Assembly: GCA_900545135.1 (NCBI GenBank) | Contig: UQXL01000005.1 | Location: 1-64,000 of the forward strand | Reading direction: 5' to 3' | DNA from: an uncultured Eubacteriales bacterium | GTDB taxonomy: Bacteria > Bacillota > Clostridia > Peptostreptococcales > Anaerovoracaceae | DNA: 64,000 nt | Shown: in pieces, positions 8,104-18,000 of the stretch | How positions within the stretch are numbered: the stretch's first letter is position 1 | How the letters are laid out: the number at the start of each line of letters is the position of its first letter | The notes under the pieces: generated by a model | Database searches by the model: none | What the model saw: only the letters and a program-made list of their open reading frames with translations | Told to the model about the DNA's origin: nothing | Program-made: the position numbers and the translations under genes

Positions 8104-9288
8104 TCATTCGACTTTTATCTCTATTATTTCCCTGGCCTTTATCGCATCGTCTATCAGCGTTTCACAATCCAGCCTGCTTTCCGAGGCCAGGATTCTTTCG
8201 AGCCTTGGCTTGGTGGCAGGATGTTTAGGCAGAAATACGGTGCAGCAGTCTTCATAAGGCTGGATGGAAGTTTCGTATGTTCCTATTTCCTTGGCTTTCT
8301 CCATTATGTCGACTTTGTCCATGGCGATCAGCGGCCTCATTACAGGCATGGAAACCGAAGCGTCGGTGACGACGAGGGATTCTGCCGTCTGGCTGGCCAC
8401 CTGTCCCAGATTTTCTCCCGTTATGAGCATCATACAGCCGTTTTCCGCGGCGATTTTTTCGGCAATCTTCATCATGAAACGGCGGACGAGGATTGTGGTT
8501 TCTTCCTCAGGGCAATTCTCGACGATTTTTTCCTGGATAGGCAGCAGGTTGACCGCATGCATCTTGAAGCGGCCGCAGTAGGAAGCCAGTATTCTGGCCA
8601 GATCTTCCACCTTTTCCTGGGCTCTTGGGCTGGTATATGGATAGGAGTGGAAATGTACCGCTTCTATCAGCATTCCTCTCTTTGCCATCAGCCAGGCGGC
8701 GACAGGGCTGTCTATTCCTCCCGACAGGAGGACCATTCCTTTTCCGTTGGTGCCCAGGGGAAGTCCACCGAAGCCGGCTACTTTTCCCTCGTATATATAA
8801 GTCCTGTCATGGCGCACGTCTACATGCAGATATACATCGGGCTGATGTACGTCCACTTTCAGCACTTTGCAGCCGATAAGGACTTTCGCGCCTATTATTC
8901 TGCCGATTTCAGGCGATTTGACAGGAAAATTCTTGTCCGCCCTCTTGGCCTCGACTTTAAAGCTCTTTACGCCTCGCTTCTCTATCAAGTCCATCATATA
9001 GCTTACGGCTGCCTCGCCTATGGCGTTGAGCTCTGACTCAGACTCCACTGCCTTGCTTATGGAGGCCACGCCGAAAACCTTGGCCGTTTCTTTTATTATT
9101 CCGTCTATGTCGAGGCTTTTATCTGCTCTTATGAAGATAAGACCCTCGTGGCGCCTGACGTCGACGCCTTTATATCCTTTCAGGTTGGCTCTTATCCTGT
9201 CTGCCAGCATCCTCTCGAAGTACGGCTTGTTCATCCCTTTAAGGGCCACTTCGCCGCATCTTACGATGAGTATATTCTGTTCGTTCAT
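8104..9288 (-). CDS. thiI: tRNA 4-thiouridine synthase ThiI
   Basis: This enzyme adenylates U8 of tRNA and inserts sulfur supplied by a cysteine desulfurase. The 394 residues comprise the N-terminal ferredoxin-like and THUMP domains (about 1-165) and a PP-loop ATPase with LLSGGIDSPVAAW near residue 188. The C-terminal rhodanese domain of enterobacterial ThiI is absent, as is normal for Firmicutes, so sulfur is probably handed over by the desulfurase encoded next to it. The operon order is MATE exporter, cysteine desulfurase, thiI. Confidence 0.95.
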   Translation of the reverse strand: MNEQNILIVRCGEVALKGMNKPYFERMLADRIRANLKGYKGVDVRRHEGLIFIRADKSLDIDGIIKETAKVFGVASISKAVESESELNAIGEAAVSYMMDLIEKRGVKSFKVEAKRADKNFPVKSPEIGRIIGAKVLIGCKVLKVDVHQPDVYLHVDVRHDRTYIYEGKVAGFGGLPLGTNGKGMVLLSGGIDSPVAAWLMAKRGMLIEAVHFHSYPYTSPRAQEKVEDLARILASYCGRFKMHAVNLLPIQEKIVENCPEEETTILVRRFMMKIAEKIAAENGCMMLITGENLGQVASQTAESLVVTDASVSMPVMRPLIAMDKVDIMEKAKEIGTYETSIQPYEDCCTVFLPKHPATKPRLERILASESRLDCETLIDDAIKAREIIEIKVE

Positions 9289-9349
9289 GATTTGCTCCTT
9301 CTGTTTGAAGTCTTCTGACCGCTTAAATTTTCTTTTTATCTAAAGCTTT

Positions 9350-10555
9350 CTACCTGAAGCTGCCCAGCTTTCTGAACCGCTTCACGGCTTTGATCACCTT
9401 GTCGGCGGCGTACTCCATCTCTTCCGCAGTATTGAATTCGCTGAAGCTGAATCTTATAGTCCCCTCGATTTCTTTCGGCGAAAGGCCCATGGCAGAAAGC
9501 ACATGGCTCTGACCTTTCTTGTGGGAAGAACAGGCTGACCCTGTGGATACAAACACATTGTCCTGCTCAAGAGTGTGCAGCAGAACTTCTCCGCGTGTCC
9601 CGAGGAAAGAAATACTCAGCACCGAAGGGCAGCTTTTCTCATTGTCACCCTCCATTTTTTTATCGTCACCGTCAGGGCTGTTGATCATTATATCATCAAT
9701 TCCGTCTTTGATAGCTTCCAGCAGAGTTTTTCTGGCCAGAGATATCTTCTCCATCCTCTCGCTGAAATTGTCCACGGCGACGCGCAGAGCCTCGCCGAAG
9801 CCGCATATGCCCTCCACGTTTTCCGTGCCTGAGCGCATGCCCCGCTCCTGACCCCCTCCCAGCATGAAAGGTACGATATTGAGTCCTTTCCGCACGTAAA
9901 GTCCGCCTATGCCTTTAGGTCCATGTATTTTATGCGAACTTACCGACATCATGTCGACTGCTCTGAAAGTTCCGTTCATGTCCAGCGGTATCTTGCCGAG
10001 AGCCTGAACGGCGTCAGTGTGAAAGAGTATGTCCGTTCCGTGATTGCGATTGAATTCATCTTTGATCCTGCCGATCTCTTCTATTGGCATTATCGTCCCT
10101 GTCTCGTTGTTGACCGCCATGACGGAAATCAGTATGACGTCTTCACTCAGAGCGTTTTTCAGCTGTTTCAGATCGAGGCGGCATTTGTCGTCCACCCCGA
10201 TATATTCCACTTCAAATCCCATGGCCTTGAGCCTGGCTGCCGGTTCCAACACGGCGGGATGCTCGACGGCGGTGGTTATTATCTTGTTTCCGCTACGCTT
10301 TCTGCTGAGGCACGCTCCCTGCAACGCTGTATTGTCCGACTCCGTTCCGCCGGAAGTGAAGTAAACCTCATCCATGCCTGCTCCTATGGCTTTGGCAAAG
10401 GATTTTCTGGCTTCCTTCAGAAGTTTTTCCGCCTCTATGCCTGCCGTATGCAGGGATGACGGATTGGCATAGTTTTCTCTCTGTATCCGCGACATGAGGT
10501 CTATGACGCTGTCATAAGGCCTTGTCGTGGCGCTGTTATCCAAATAAACAAACAT
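9350..10555 (-). CDS. Cysteine desulfurase (NifS/IscS family)
   Basis: A PLP enzyme that removes sulfur from cysteine and passes it on as a persulfide. Visible motifs are the N-terminal YLDNSATT, the PLP lysine in SSHKIHGPKG, and the active-site loop STGSACSSHKK containing the catalytic Cys. The long loop around that Cys and the neighbouring thiI favour a dedicated role in tRNA thiolation (NifZ-like), although Fe-S assembly cannot be excluded. I chose the Met of MFVYLDNS (10555) because AAAAGGAAAA precedes it. A frame extending to 10792 would overlap the MATE gene by more than 200 bp and its extra residues do not resemble the family. Confidence 0.93.
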   Translation of the reverse strand: MFVYLDNSATTRPYDSVIDLMSRIQRENYANPSSLHTAGIEAEKLLKEARKSFAKAIGAGMDEVYFTSGGTESDNTALQGACLSRKRSGNKIITTAVEHPAVLEPAARLKAMGFEVEYIGVDDKCRLDLKQLKNALSEDVILISVMAVNNETGTIMPIEEIGRIKDEFNRNHGTDILFHTDAVQALGKIPLDMNGTFRAVDMMSVSSHKIHGPKGIGGLYVRKGLNIVPFMLGGGQERGMRSGTENVEGICGFGEALRVAVDNFSERMEKISLARKTLLEAIKDGIDDIMINSPDGDDKKMEGDNEKSCPSVLSISFLGTRGEVLLHTLEQDNVFVSTGSACSSHKKGQSHVLSAMGLSPKEIEGTIRFSFSEFNTAEEMEYAADKVIKAVKRFRKLGSFR

Positions 10556-10566
10556 GATTTTTCCTT

Positions 10567-11952
10567 TTATCTTCCTGTAAATACGTTCATCCACTTCTTG
10601 CTGAGCACTCTCCTGATGCAGACCACGGATTTGACGATTTCTGAAGTCATCACCACCGCTATCGCCAGGTAAAGCGGCAGCCCCAAAATATTGACCGCCA
10701 GAAAAGCCAGACTCACCTGCGCGCAGAAGTTGAAAATAAATTCCACGATCAGGCACCATACCGTATCTCCGCCTGCCCTTATTATGCCGCATATGAGCAC
10801 GTATACAAGCATCTTCGGCAGTTGGGCAGCGGCGAATACCAGCAGAGATTTTATCAGCATGTCGGTGGTTTCAGGTCCGAAGCCGTATATTCCGGCGATC
10901 GGCCATATCGCGGCTATGAGAAGCAGCATGGTAAATATATTGAAAATAACTATCAGTTTCATCATTTTCATGGCGTATTTATATGCCATGTCTTTGTCGC
11001 CTCTTCCCAGCGTTCTTCCTATTATTACCGACGACGCGTTGCTCATTCCGGCGTACAGCGTTTGGAATACCTCCGTCACCGTATTGGCTATCTGCACTAT
11101 GGCCAGAGCCGCCGCGCTTATCTGCCCGTAGATGGCGAAAACGATGGCTGTTGAAATGGCCCAGAGGCCCTCGTTGGCGATTACCGGAGAAGCGGTTTTC
11201 ATGACTTTGACGAACATGGCCTTCTCTATATGTATCATTTCGGAAATCTTAGCCTTGAGCGGATGTTCCTTGGAAAAGATATAAATGTAGGACATCATGG
11301 CGGCGCATTCGCAGATCCTGGCTGTCAGCGTCGCAATGGCCGCACCTCTCACTCCCAGTTCCGGGAAGCCCAGTTTGCCGTATATGAGGCAAAAATTGAG
11401 AAATACGTTCATCAGCACAGCCGACATGCTTATCGCGGTGGGAACCTTGAGTATGGCTACCGACCTGGAATTATACGTGATTACAAAGGAAAGTCCGCTG
11501 AATATGTACGAAATGCAGGCTATGTCAAGATACTGCACAGCCAGATCTATGACTTCGGCATCGTCTGTGAACAAGCTCACCAGCTGCGGCCCGAAGAGTC
11601 TGGCGGCCGCTATGGCAGGCACGGTAAGAGCAAAACACATTATGTAGTCTATGCCCATGACTTTCCTGAAGTTGACTACGTCTTTTATTCCCCAGTACTG
11701 GACGGCATATACGGCCGCTCCGCTGAAGACTCCAAAAATGGCTACGCTGTATATGAAATATATCTGATTGGCCGCGCCGACGGCAGCTAGGGCGTTTTCC
11801 GAAAGCTTTCCTACCATTATGGTATCCACCAGATTAAGACCCACAGCCACCAGCTGCTGAAGCATCACGGGGATCGTAATAGAAAGCAGCTGCGCGTAAA
11901 AAAACTTTTTGTCCTGTTTGTCAAGGGTATTTGCCGTCAGTTTGTTTCCCAC
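10567..11952 (-). CDS. MATE family exporter
   Basis: A second MATE transporter of 461 residues with two six-helix halves (an opening such as QQLVAVGLNLVDTIMVGKL). It starts at GTG, eight bases after AGGAGG, and its stop lies 11 bp before the desulfurase start, so the three genes to thiI are probably one transcript. Its link to tRNA thiolation is positional only. The substrate is unknown. It is only distantly similar to the MATE protein at 2.3 kb. Confidence 0.9.
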   Translation of the reverse strand: MGNKLTANTLDKQDKKFFYAQLLSITIPVMLQQLVAVGLNLVDTIMVGKLSENALAAVGAANQIYFIYSVAIFGVFSGAAVYAVQYWGIKDVVNFRKVMGIDYIMCFALTVPAIAAARLFGPQLVSLFTDDAEVIDLAVQYLDIACISYIFSGLSFVITYNSRSVAILKVPTAISMSAVLMNVFLNFCLIYGKLGFPELGVRGAAIATLTARICECAAMMSYIYIFSKEHPLKAKISEMIHIEKAMFVKVMKTASPVIANEGLWAISTAIVFAIYGQISAAALAIVQIANTVTEVFQTLYAGMSNASSVIIGRTLGRGDKDMAYKYAMKMMKLIVIFNIFTMLLLIAAIWPIAGIYGFGPETTDMLIKSLLVFAAAQLPKMLVYVLICGIIRAGGDTVWCLIVEFIFNFCAQVSLAFLAVNILGLPLYLAIAVVMTSEIVKSVVCIRRVLSKKWMNVFTGR

Positions 11953-11990
11953 CTCATAAGCCTCCTCTTACAATTCAGTTTTATTTTCTT

Positions 11991-12022
11991 AAAAAAGGAA
12001 CTCCTTTTTAAAAAGGAGCTCC
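11991..12022 (-). terminator. Terminator after RNase Y gene
   Basis: On the minus strand a 13-bp stem with one mismatch (GGAGCTCCTTTTT with AAAAAGGAGTTCC) is followed by a T-run. It separates rny from the MATE-thiI operon. Confidence 0.8.
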
Positions 12023-12034
12023 ATTGCAAATGTC

Positions 12035-13579
12035 TTATTTTGCGTAATCCACTGCTCTTGTTTCTCTAACGACGTTTACTTTTATCTGTCCCGGATATTC
12101 AAGTTCAGACTCGATCTTCTTGGATATTTCTCTTGCCAGGAATACAATTTCTTCATCGTTGACGTCATCAGGTTTAGCGATGATTCTTATCTCACGGCCG
12201 GCCTGAATAGCAAAGGATTTTTCCACTCCCGGAGTTGTATTCGCAATTTCCTCAAGTTTTTCCAGTCTCTTGATGTACGCGTCCAAGGTTTCTCTTCTCG
12301 CCCCAGGTCTCGCCGCTGAAAGCGCGTCTGCCGCCGCTATCAGCACGGCTTCCATACTCTTAGGCTCATAGTCGCCGTGGTGAGCTGCCATTCCGTTGAT
12401 TACGGCTTCTGATTCCTTGTATTTTCTAAGTACATCTATGCCTATATCTACGTGAGTCCCCTCAACTTCATGGTCTAAAGCTTTGCCTATATCGTGAAGC
12501 AGTCCGGCTCTCTTGGCCAGCTTGATATCCAGTCCCAGTTCTCCTGCCATGAGTCCCGCGAGATGGGCTACTTCCACGGAGTGTTTGAGAACGTTTTGGC
12601 CGTAGGATGTTCTGTATTTAAGTCTTCCGAGAAGTTTTATGAGTTCAGGATGGAGATTGTGTATGCCGACTTCAAATGTGGCTTGTTCGCCTTCCTCCTT
12701 GATTATCGCGTTAACTTCTCTCTGGGCTTTTTCTACCATCTCCTCAATTCTCGCCGGATGTATTCTTCCGTCGACTATGAGTTTTTCCAGAGCTATTCTG
12801 GCGACTTCACGTCTCACCGGGTCAAAGCCCGACAGTATTACTGCTTCAGGCGTGTCGTCTATGATCAGGTCCACTCCCGTAAGCGTTTCTATAGCGCGTA
12901 TATTTCTTCCCTCGCGGCCGATTATCCTGCCTTTCATCTCGTCGTTAGGCAGAGCCACGACGGAAACGGTGCTCTCCGCCACATGGTCCGCTGCGCAGCG
13001 CTGAATAGCGCCTGTTATGATATATTTTGCCTTCTTGTCCGCTTCTTCCTTGGCTTTGGACTCTATGTCCTTTATCATGACTGAAGCGTCGCGGCGGACT
13101 TCTTTTTCGATGTTTGAAAGCAGTATGGCTTTCGCTTCTTCGATCGTATAGCCTGAAATTCTTTCAAGCTCTTCAAGCTGTTTAGAAATTACTTTGTCTA
13201 AATCTTTCTGCTTGTTGATGATCGCCTGTTCTTTTTGCGTTATGCTTTCTTCTTTTTTCTCAATGTTTTCAAGTTTTCTGTCCATAGACTCTTCTTTTTG
13301 TATGAGTCTGCGTTCAGAACGTTGTATTTCTGCTCTTCTCTCTCTGGCGTCTCTCTCAGCTTCGCTTCTCAGCCTGTGGGCTTCTTCCTTAGCTTCGAGG
13401 ATCGCTTCTTTTCTCATCGTTTCGGACTTATTCTCAGCGTCAAGTATCAAGTTTTTTGCTTTTTGCTCAGCACTTCCTATAGCTTTTTCGCCGACATTTT
13501 TTCTGTAAATATATCCGATCAACGCCCCTGCTGCCAGCGCAACAACAGCGATAATAATCTCTACAACGATTGGAGCCAT
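12035..13579 (-). CDS. rny: Ribonuclease Y
   Basis: A membrane-tethered endoribonuclease that initiates mRNA decay in Firmicutes. The 514 residues show the full order: an N-terminal transmembrane helix (about 5-23), a long charged coiled coil (about 25-200), a KH domain with GRIIGREGRNIRA near residue 225, and an HD domain with the metal pair in GLLHDIGKALDHE near residue 360. Length and motifs are typical. The gene is monocistronic with AGGAGGTG ahead of its ATG. Confidence 0.97.
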   Translation of the reverse strand: MAPIVVEIIIAVVALAAGALIGYIYRKNVGEKAIGSAEQKAKNLILDAENKSETMRKEAILEAKEEAHRLRSEAERDARERRAEIQRSERRLIQKEESMDRKLENIEKKEESITQKEQAIINKQKDLDKVISKQLEELERISGYTIEEAKAILLSNIEKEVRRDASVMIKDIESKAKEEADKKAKYIITGAIQRCAADHVAESTVSVVALPNDEMKGRIIGREGRNIRAIETLTGVDLIIDDTPEAVILSGFDPVRREVARIALEKLIVDGRIHPARIEEMVEKAQREVNAIIKEEGEQATFEVGIHNLHPELIKLLGRLKYRTSYGQNVLKHSVEVAHLAGLMAGELGLDIKLAKRAGLLHDIGKALDHEVEGTHVDIGIDVLRKYKESEAVINGMAAHHGDYEPKSMEAVLIAAADALSAARPGARRETLDAYIKRLEKLEEIANTTPGVEKSFAIQAGREIRIIAKPDDVNDEEIVFLAREISKKIESELEYPGQIKVNVVRETRAVDYAK

Positions 13580-13690
13580 TACAACACCTCCTTTTCCTAT
13601 TCAATTTTCATATATATTAAGTCTTTATACACTCATACAGATTCATTATATATGAAAACTGTTCAATTGTAAATAAGGTTTTTCGCGCCA

Positions 13691-13740
13691 GCGGCTTTTC
13701 AATTTTTCGTACGAGCGGCATTTCAATTTTTTCACACGAG
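13691..13740. repeat. Short imperfect 24-bp tandem duplication
   Basis: AGCGGC-(T/A)TTTCAATTTTT is present twice about 24 bp apart in the gap between rny and rodA. No function is evident. The rest of the gap holds the rodA promoter. Confidence 0.5.
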
Positions 13741-13797
13741 AGTCTTGCTGCCTGTAGATTTATGATGGATGTGAACGCGCAGTTTTTACATGTCTCC

Positions 13798-13826
13798 TTG
13801 ATATCTTCACCGAATGCGGTTATAAT
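13798..13826 (+). promoter_or_regulatory. Promoter of rodA
   Basis: TTGATA (13798-13803), 17-bp spacer, TATAAT (13821-13826), followed 27 bp later by the start codon with AAAAGGAGA as ribosome site. Confidence 0.8.
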
Positions 13827-13852
13827 ACAATATTAGGAAAAGGAGATAATTT

Positions 13853-14959
13853 ATGAAAGCTTTCTTTGAACCGCTCAAGGCGGCAGATAAGTTTATATTG
13901 ATAATTATAGGGGTTTTGGGCTGCATAAGTTTGGTGATGCTTGAAAGCACTGTCTACGACAATGGATTCGTTTTCGACAGAGTCCTGATCGTGCAGGCTA
14001 TCTCCTATACATTAGGCTTTGTATGCCTGCTCGTTGTCCTTCATTTTGACTATTCTGTCTTTTTAGGCTTGGATAAATATTTATATATCGCTTCTATTCT
14101 CATACTCCTGCTGGTATATATCCCCGGATTGGGAGAAGAGCGCTACGGTTCGAGAGCCTGGATAAATCTGGGAGTGACCACAGTTCAGCCGTCGGAGTTT
14201 GTAAAGATACTTTTCATAATACTGATGGCCAGCTATCTTTCAAGACATAGAGAAGAGCTGAAAAAATTCAGAGGTGTAATGAAAGCGGGCATATATGCTC
14301 TCCCTATAATCGCCCTTGTGCTCAAGGAGGACCTTGGAAGCGCGCTGGTGTACATGGCAGCATGGGCTTTCATGGTATTCTTCGCCGGTATAGACTACAA
14401 GATTCTGCTCAAATCCATAATTTCTGTCATCGCCCTCATTCCTATAGTATATAACCTGCTTGACGGATACCAGAAAGACCGTATTGAAGCTTTCCTGCAT
14501 CCCAATAACATCAATCTCCCCGGAAATTATCAGGTATGGCAGTCCAAAATCGCCATAGGTTCAGGAGGTTTCTTGGGAAAAGGGTTATTCAACGGAACGC
14601 AGAAAAGCTTAGATTTCATTCCTGTACAGCAGTCGGACTTTATATTTTCCGTCGTAGTTGAAGAGTTGGGTTTTCTGGGCGGAGCTTTTATCATACTCCT
14701 GTACGGATGCCTGCTCTACAGGTTTACTTCTATAATACGCGATGCCATAGACCTTTATGGAGCTTTAATCGTAGTGGGGTGCACTGCCATGTTTTTATTC
14801 CAGATATTTGAGAACATAGCCATGACCATGGGTCTTATGCCTGTTACCGGCATCACTCTGCCTTTCTTATCGGGTGGCGGTACTTCTGTAATCGCCAGCA
14901 TGATTTCGGTTGGTGTAATACTCAATGTGGGAATCAACAGCAAGGCGATAAGGTTCTAG
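13853..14959 (+). CDS. rodA: SEDS peptidoglycan glycosyltransferase RodA
   Basis: A polytopic SEDS protein that polymerises glycan strands for cell elongation with a class B PBP. The 368 residues have about ten membrane segments and the SEDS signatures ARRWI-like GSRAWINLG (near 100), PSEFVKI, KEDLGSALV with the key Asp (near 162), and the C-terminal PVTGITLPFLSGGG. Its partner PBP2 is encoded at 20-22.8 kb in the mre operon on the other strand, so rodA is split from that operon. RodA is favoured over FtsW or SpoVE by its length and the local shape-gene context. Confidence 0.9.
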   Translation: MKAFFEPLKAADKFILIIIGVLGCISLVMLESTVYDNGFVFDRVLIVQAISYTLGFVCLLVVLHFDYSVFLGLDKYLYIASILILLLVYIPGLGEERYGSRAWINLGVTTVQPSEFVKILFIILMASYLSRHREELKKFRGVMKAGIYALPIIALVLKEDLGSALVYMAAWAFMVFFAGIDYKILLKSIISVIALIPIVYNLLDGYQKDRIEAFLHPNNINLPGNYQVWQSKIAIGSGGFLGKGLFNGTQKSLDFIPVQQSDFIFSVVVEELGFLGGAFIILLYGCLLYRFTSIIRDAIDLYGALIVVGCTAMFLFQIFENIAMTMGLMPVTGITLPFLSGGGTSVIASMISVGVILNVGINSKAIRF

Positions 14960-15026
14960 TTGGTTTGGCCAGACGTATCTGTTTTGAATCATACGATTTA
15001 AAAGAAAACGTATATTATGATAAAAT

Positions 15027-15064
15027 AAAATCTGACCGAAATTTAACTTTCGGTCAGATTTTTT
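15027..15064. terminator. Bidirectional terminator between rodA and the surface-protein gene
   Basis: A perfect 15-bp stem, AAAATCTGACCGAAA (15027-15041) with its complement (15048-15062), has T-runs on both strands and serves the two convergent genes. Confidence 0.9.
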
Positions 15065-15091
15065 AACTATTAACTTCGATTGTTATCTTAA

Positions 15092-18000
15092 CTATCTTGC
15101 TTTTTTCTTTCTGCTATATGCAGCTGTTCCAAATAAACCTGTCCCTGTCACGAACAGCAGGAAAATCCACAATGCCATATTGCTGCTTTCACCAGTTTTC
15201 GGAGAATCAGTATCATCCTTATTTGTGTCTGTTGGTTTGATGCCTGGATCAGCCGCTCCGCATACAGAGCATTTTCCGTCCTTATAGCTATGGGCAATTT
15301 GGGCAACCACAGTACCTTTTTCAGTTACTTCGCCGCACACTTTGCATACTTTATCTCCAGTGTAACCTTCTTCTGTACAAGTAGCTTCTTTCGCATTTTT
15401 GATAACGATATGGTGACCTGCTGCTTTAACAATGGTCTGATCTTTTGTGATTTCCTTCGATAAGGACTCGTCACTGAAATATCCGTCGCAAACATCACAA
15501 TGCCAGTATTCAATATTTCCGTTTTCCTTGCAAGTTGCTTGCTTAGGCTCTACCCTGACCGCATTATGGTCTAATGCCGGAATTTCCGTGATCTCTCCTT
15601 TAGCATTACAGAGCGTACAAAGTTTATGTTTACTGCCTGCTTCACCGCAAGTCGCTGGTTTTTCCGTTATCCATTCCTCGCCATATTCATGAGGCGTTAC
15701 TGTAAGTGTATAAACAGCTGTTGCTGCTTCATAGTTATTGCTTTCAGGGACAGACACCGTAATGTCTGTTGTACCAGAACCAACTATGGTAATTTCACCT
15801 GTACTTTCATCAACTGTCGCGACCGCTGTATTGCTGCTGTTAAAGCTTGCTTTATCTGTTGAACCATTCAATTTTGGAATAAACTTATCATCACTGATAT
15901 GCTTTGTTTCCGCCGTATTTTCAAACGCCAGCTGATTTTCTGTTTTCTCAATTGTGAGCACTGCGGCAACCTCTGCACCTGCATAGTTCGTAGTTTCTTC
16001 CAGCACAGCCTTTACATAGTAAACACCTGCGTCTACCGGCTCTCCTTCAATGGCATTTTGATATTGCGCATCGGTATAGTAAGTCAGTGTAGGAGTAGCT
16101 CCATTGATATCGGTGTAATAAGTTCCAGGTCTGCTGCCTGTCGAAATTACTTCTATGCTTTGGACTACAGAATCAAGTGAGTGAGGATTGCCGTCATAAT
16201 CTACGGTATCATCATCCATAACGATTTGAACTTTATCCGCTTTTGTTATAGTTACCGTATTCCAAGAGGTCTTTGTTTCATATCCAGGCGCTGATACTTG
16301 AATATAAACCCTCATATTGCTGACTACATCCGTCCACGTTGGCGGTTCATCTAATGTATATTCAGGATCAGCGACATAACCGTCGCTATATGCATACTTG
16401 ACAGTCACCTGCGATTTATCTTCCGGTCCCCCGTAAATACTGATATCTACGCTATGTGGATTGCCGTCATACATTTCATCATATCTAAAAGCGCTCACTA
16501 ATAAACTGCCCAAAGGTTCGACACGCAGCATTGTTTTCGCATAAACTTCCGCATATGTCTCGTCTTCCGGACGCGCTACAATTACATAATAGTAACCCGG
16601 CTCAGTGAATCCCTCTTCAGGTGCATCGGTGATCTGTTCCTTGTACTGATCATCGCTGTAATATGTTACTGTAAAATTGTCTTTCACATTACCGCTATTC
16701 TTGGTCACATCATAGGCAATCGGCTTTCCGGTATAGCCTACGATCTGGTTTTCAAAGGTAATGGTCGTTTTAGGCTTCCATACCGCGTACAGCGTGATAA
16801 AGTAGGAGTAATTGCCAGCTGCGTCTACAGATGCCTGCGCACTGCTCACCGCCTCAGAAACAGCTAAGCTTCCATTTTCCGCGATCACTTCAGCATCATC
16901 ATATTTTGCCTCAGGATCAAGGCTCCAGCCGGCAAAGGTATAGTTAGCATAGCTCAATCCTTCTCCGTCCGCCACTGTTACAGTATCATTTACTGATTTA
17001 TTCTCTATATCTGCAGGAATATTGCCTGTGCCGCCATTCAGGTCATATTGAATGGAATAAGCAGGTTCTCCTGATTTCCAGGCAGCATATACGGTCGGAC
17101 TCGCTGAAAGCCCGCTGATAATCTGCGTTCCGGATTGTGTATTGTCATTTTCTGACCAGCCGCTGTACTGATAACCAGCGCGATATGGCGCGGCAGAATT
17201 GTAAAGAGTATATGTATCGCTGCTTGGATTTGTTGTCATGCTTCCGCTTGCATAAGTCGTATAGGCCTTGCCTTTATAGGTTTGCGTATCAATGCTGCCT
17301 GAAGCATCGTTATTTACATTATAGGTAACGTCGGTTGATTTCGTGATCCAGTAATAATCCTGGTATTCTCCAGTGTCTCCCGTTAAGCTCCCCAATGTGT
17401 CTGAACTGAAAGAATAGTTTGATGGATATTGAAAGTTCGGAATGTGATTATCACCCTCGTTACTCTTGCCTAACGGTTTTTCAAAATATCCTCCGTTAAA
17501 CTTTATTTCAGCAGCATTCCAAGAGTTTCCAAATTTTATTTCGTCGCCATCCGTTTTGAATACGCCGCCGTTAATGACAGGCGTACAGTTATAGAACAAT
17601 CCATAAGTCCAGTTTTCCGAACTCTTCAGATAAAATGTGCCGCCGTTAATGACAAACTGCTTCGTTCTTCCGTTGCCCCCATCGCAATAGAGGAAGTGAC
17701 GGTCCGCAGCCTCAAAATATCCGCCGTTAATCGTAACATTGCCGCTGCCGCCAAAGTTAATCTTCCGGCTGTAATATCCATCTTCATTGGACACAACAAT
17801 GGATACATTATCCTCTATTACAGCGGCAGATTTAATTGTAATTCCATCGTTGAATTTCGCGTTTCCGCTCAGAGTAACGCCATTTTCAGCAGAAAGTACT
17901 GCTGACCCTTCGGAAGCAAAATTTCCATGAACAAGAAGCTTACCGCTGTCTGCCTGTCCGTCGACTGCGTTTACTGTTATTTTCAATTTATGACTTGTAC

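Noticed and set aside
8074..9036. Long plus-strand frame opposite thiI
   Set aside because: It is the antisense of a well-supported gene; its His/Phe/Tyr-rich translation has no family character.
10556..10792. N-terminal extension of the cysteine desulfurase
   Set aside because: The extra 79 residues overlap the MATE gene and do not resemble the family; a ribosome site precedes the Met at 10555.
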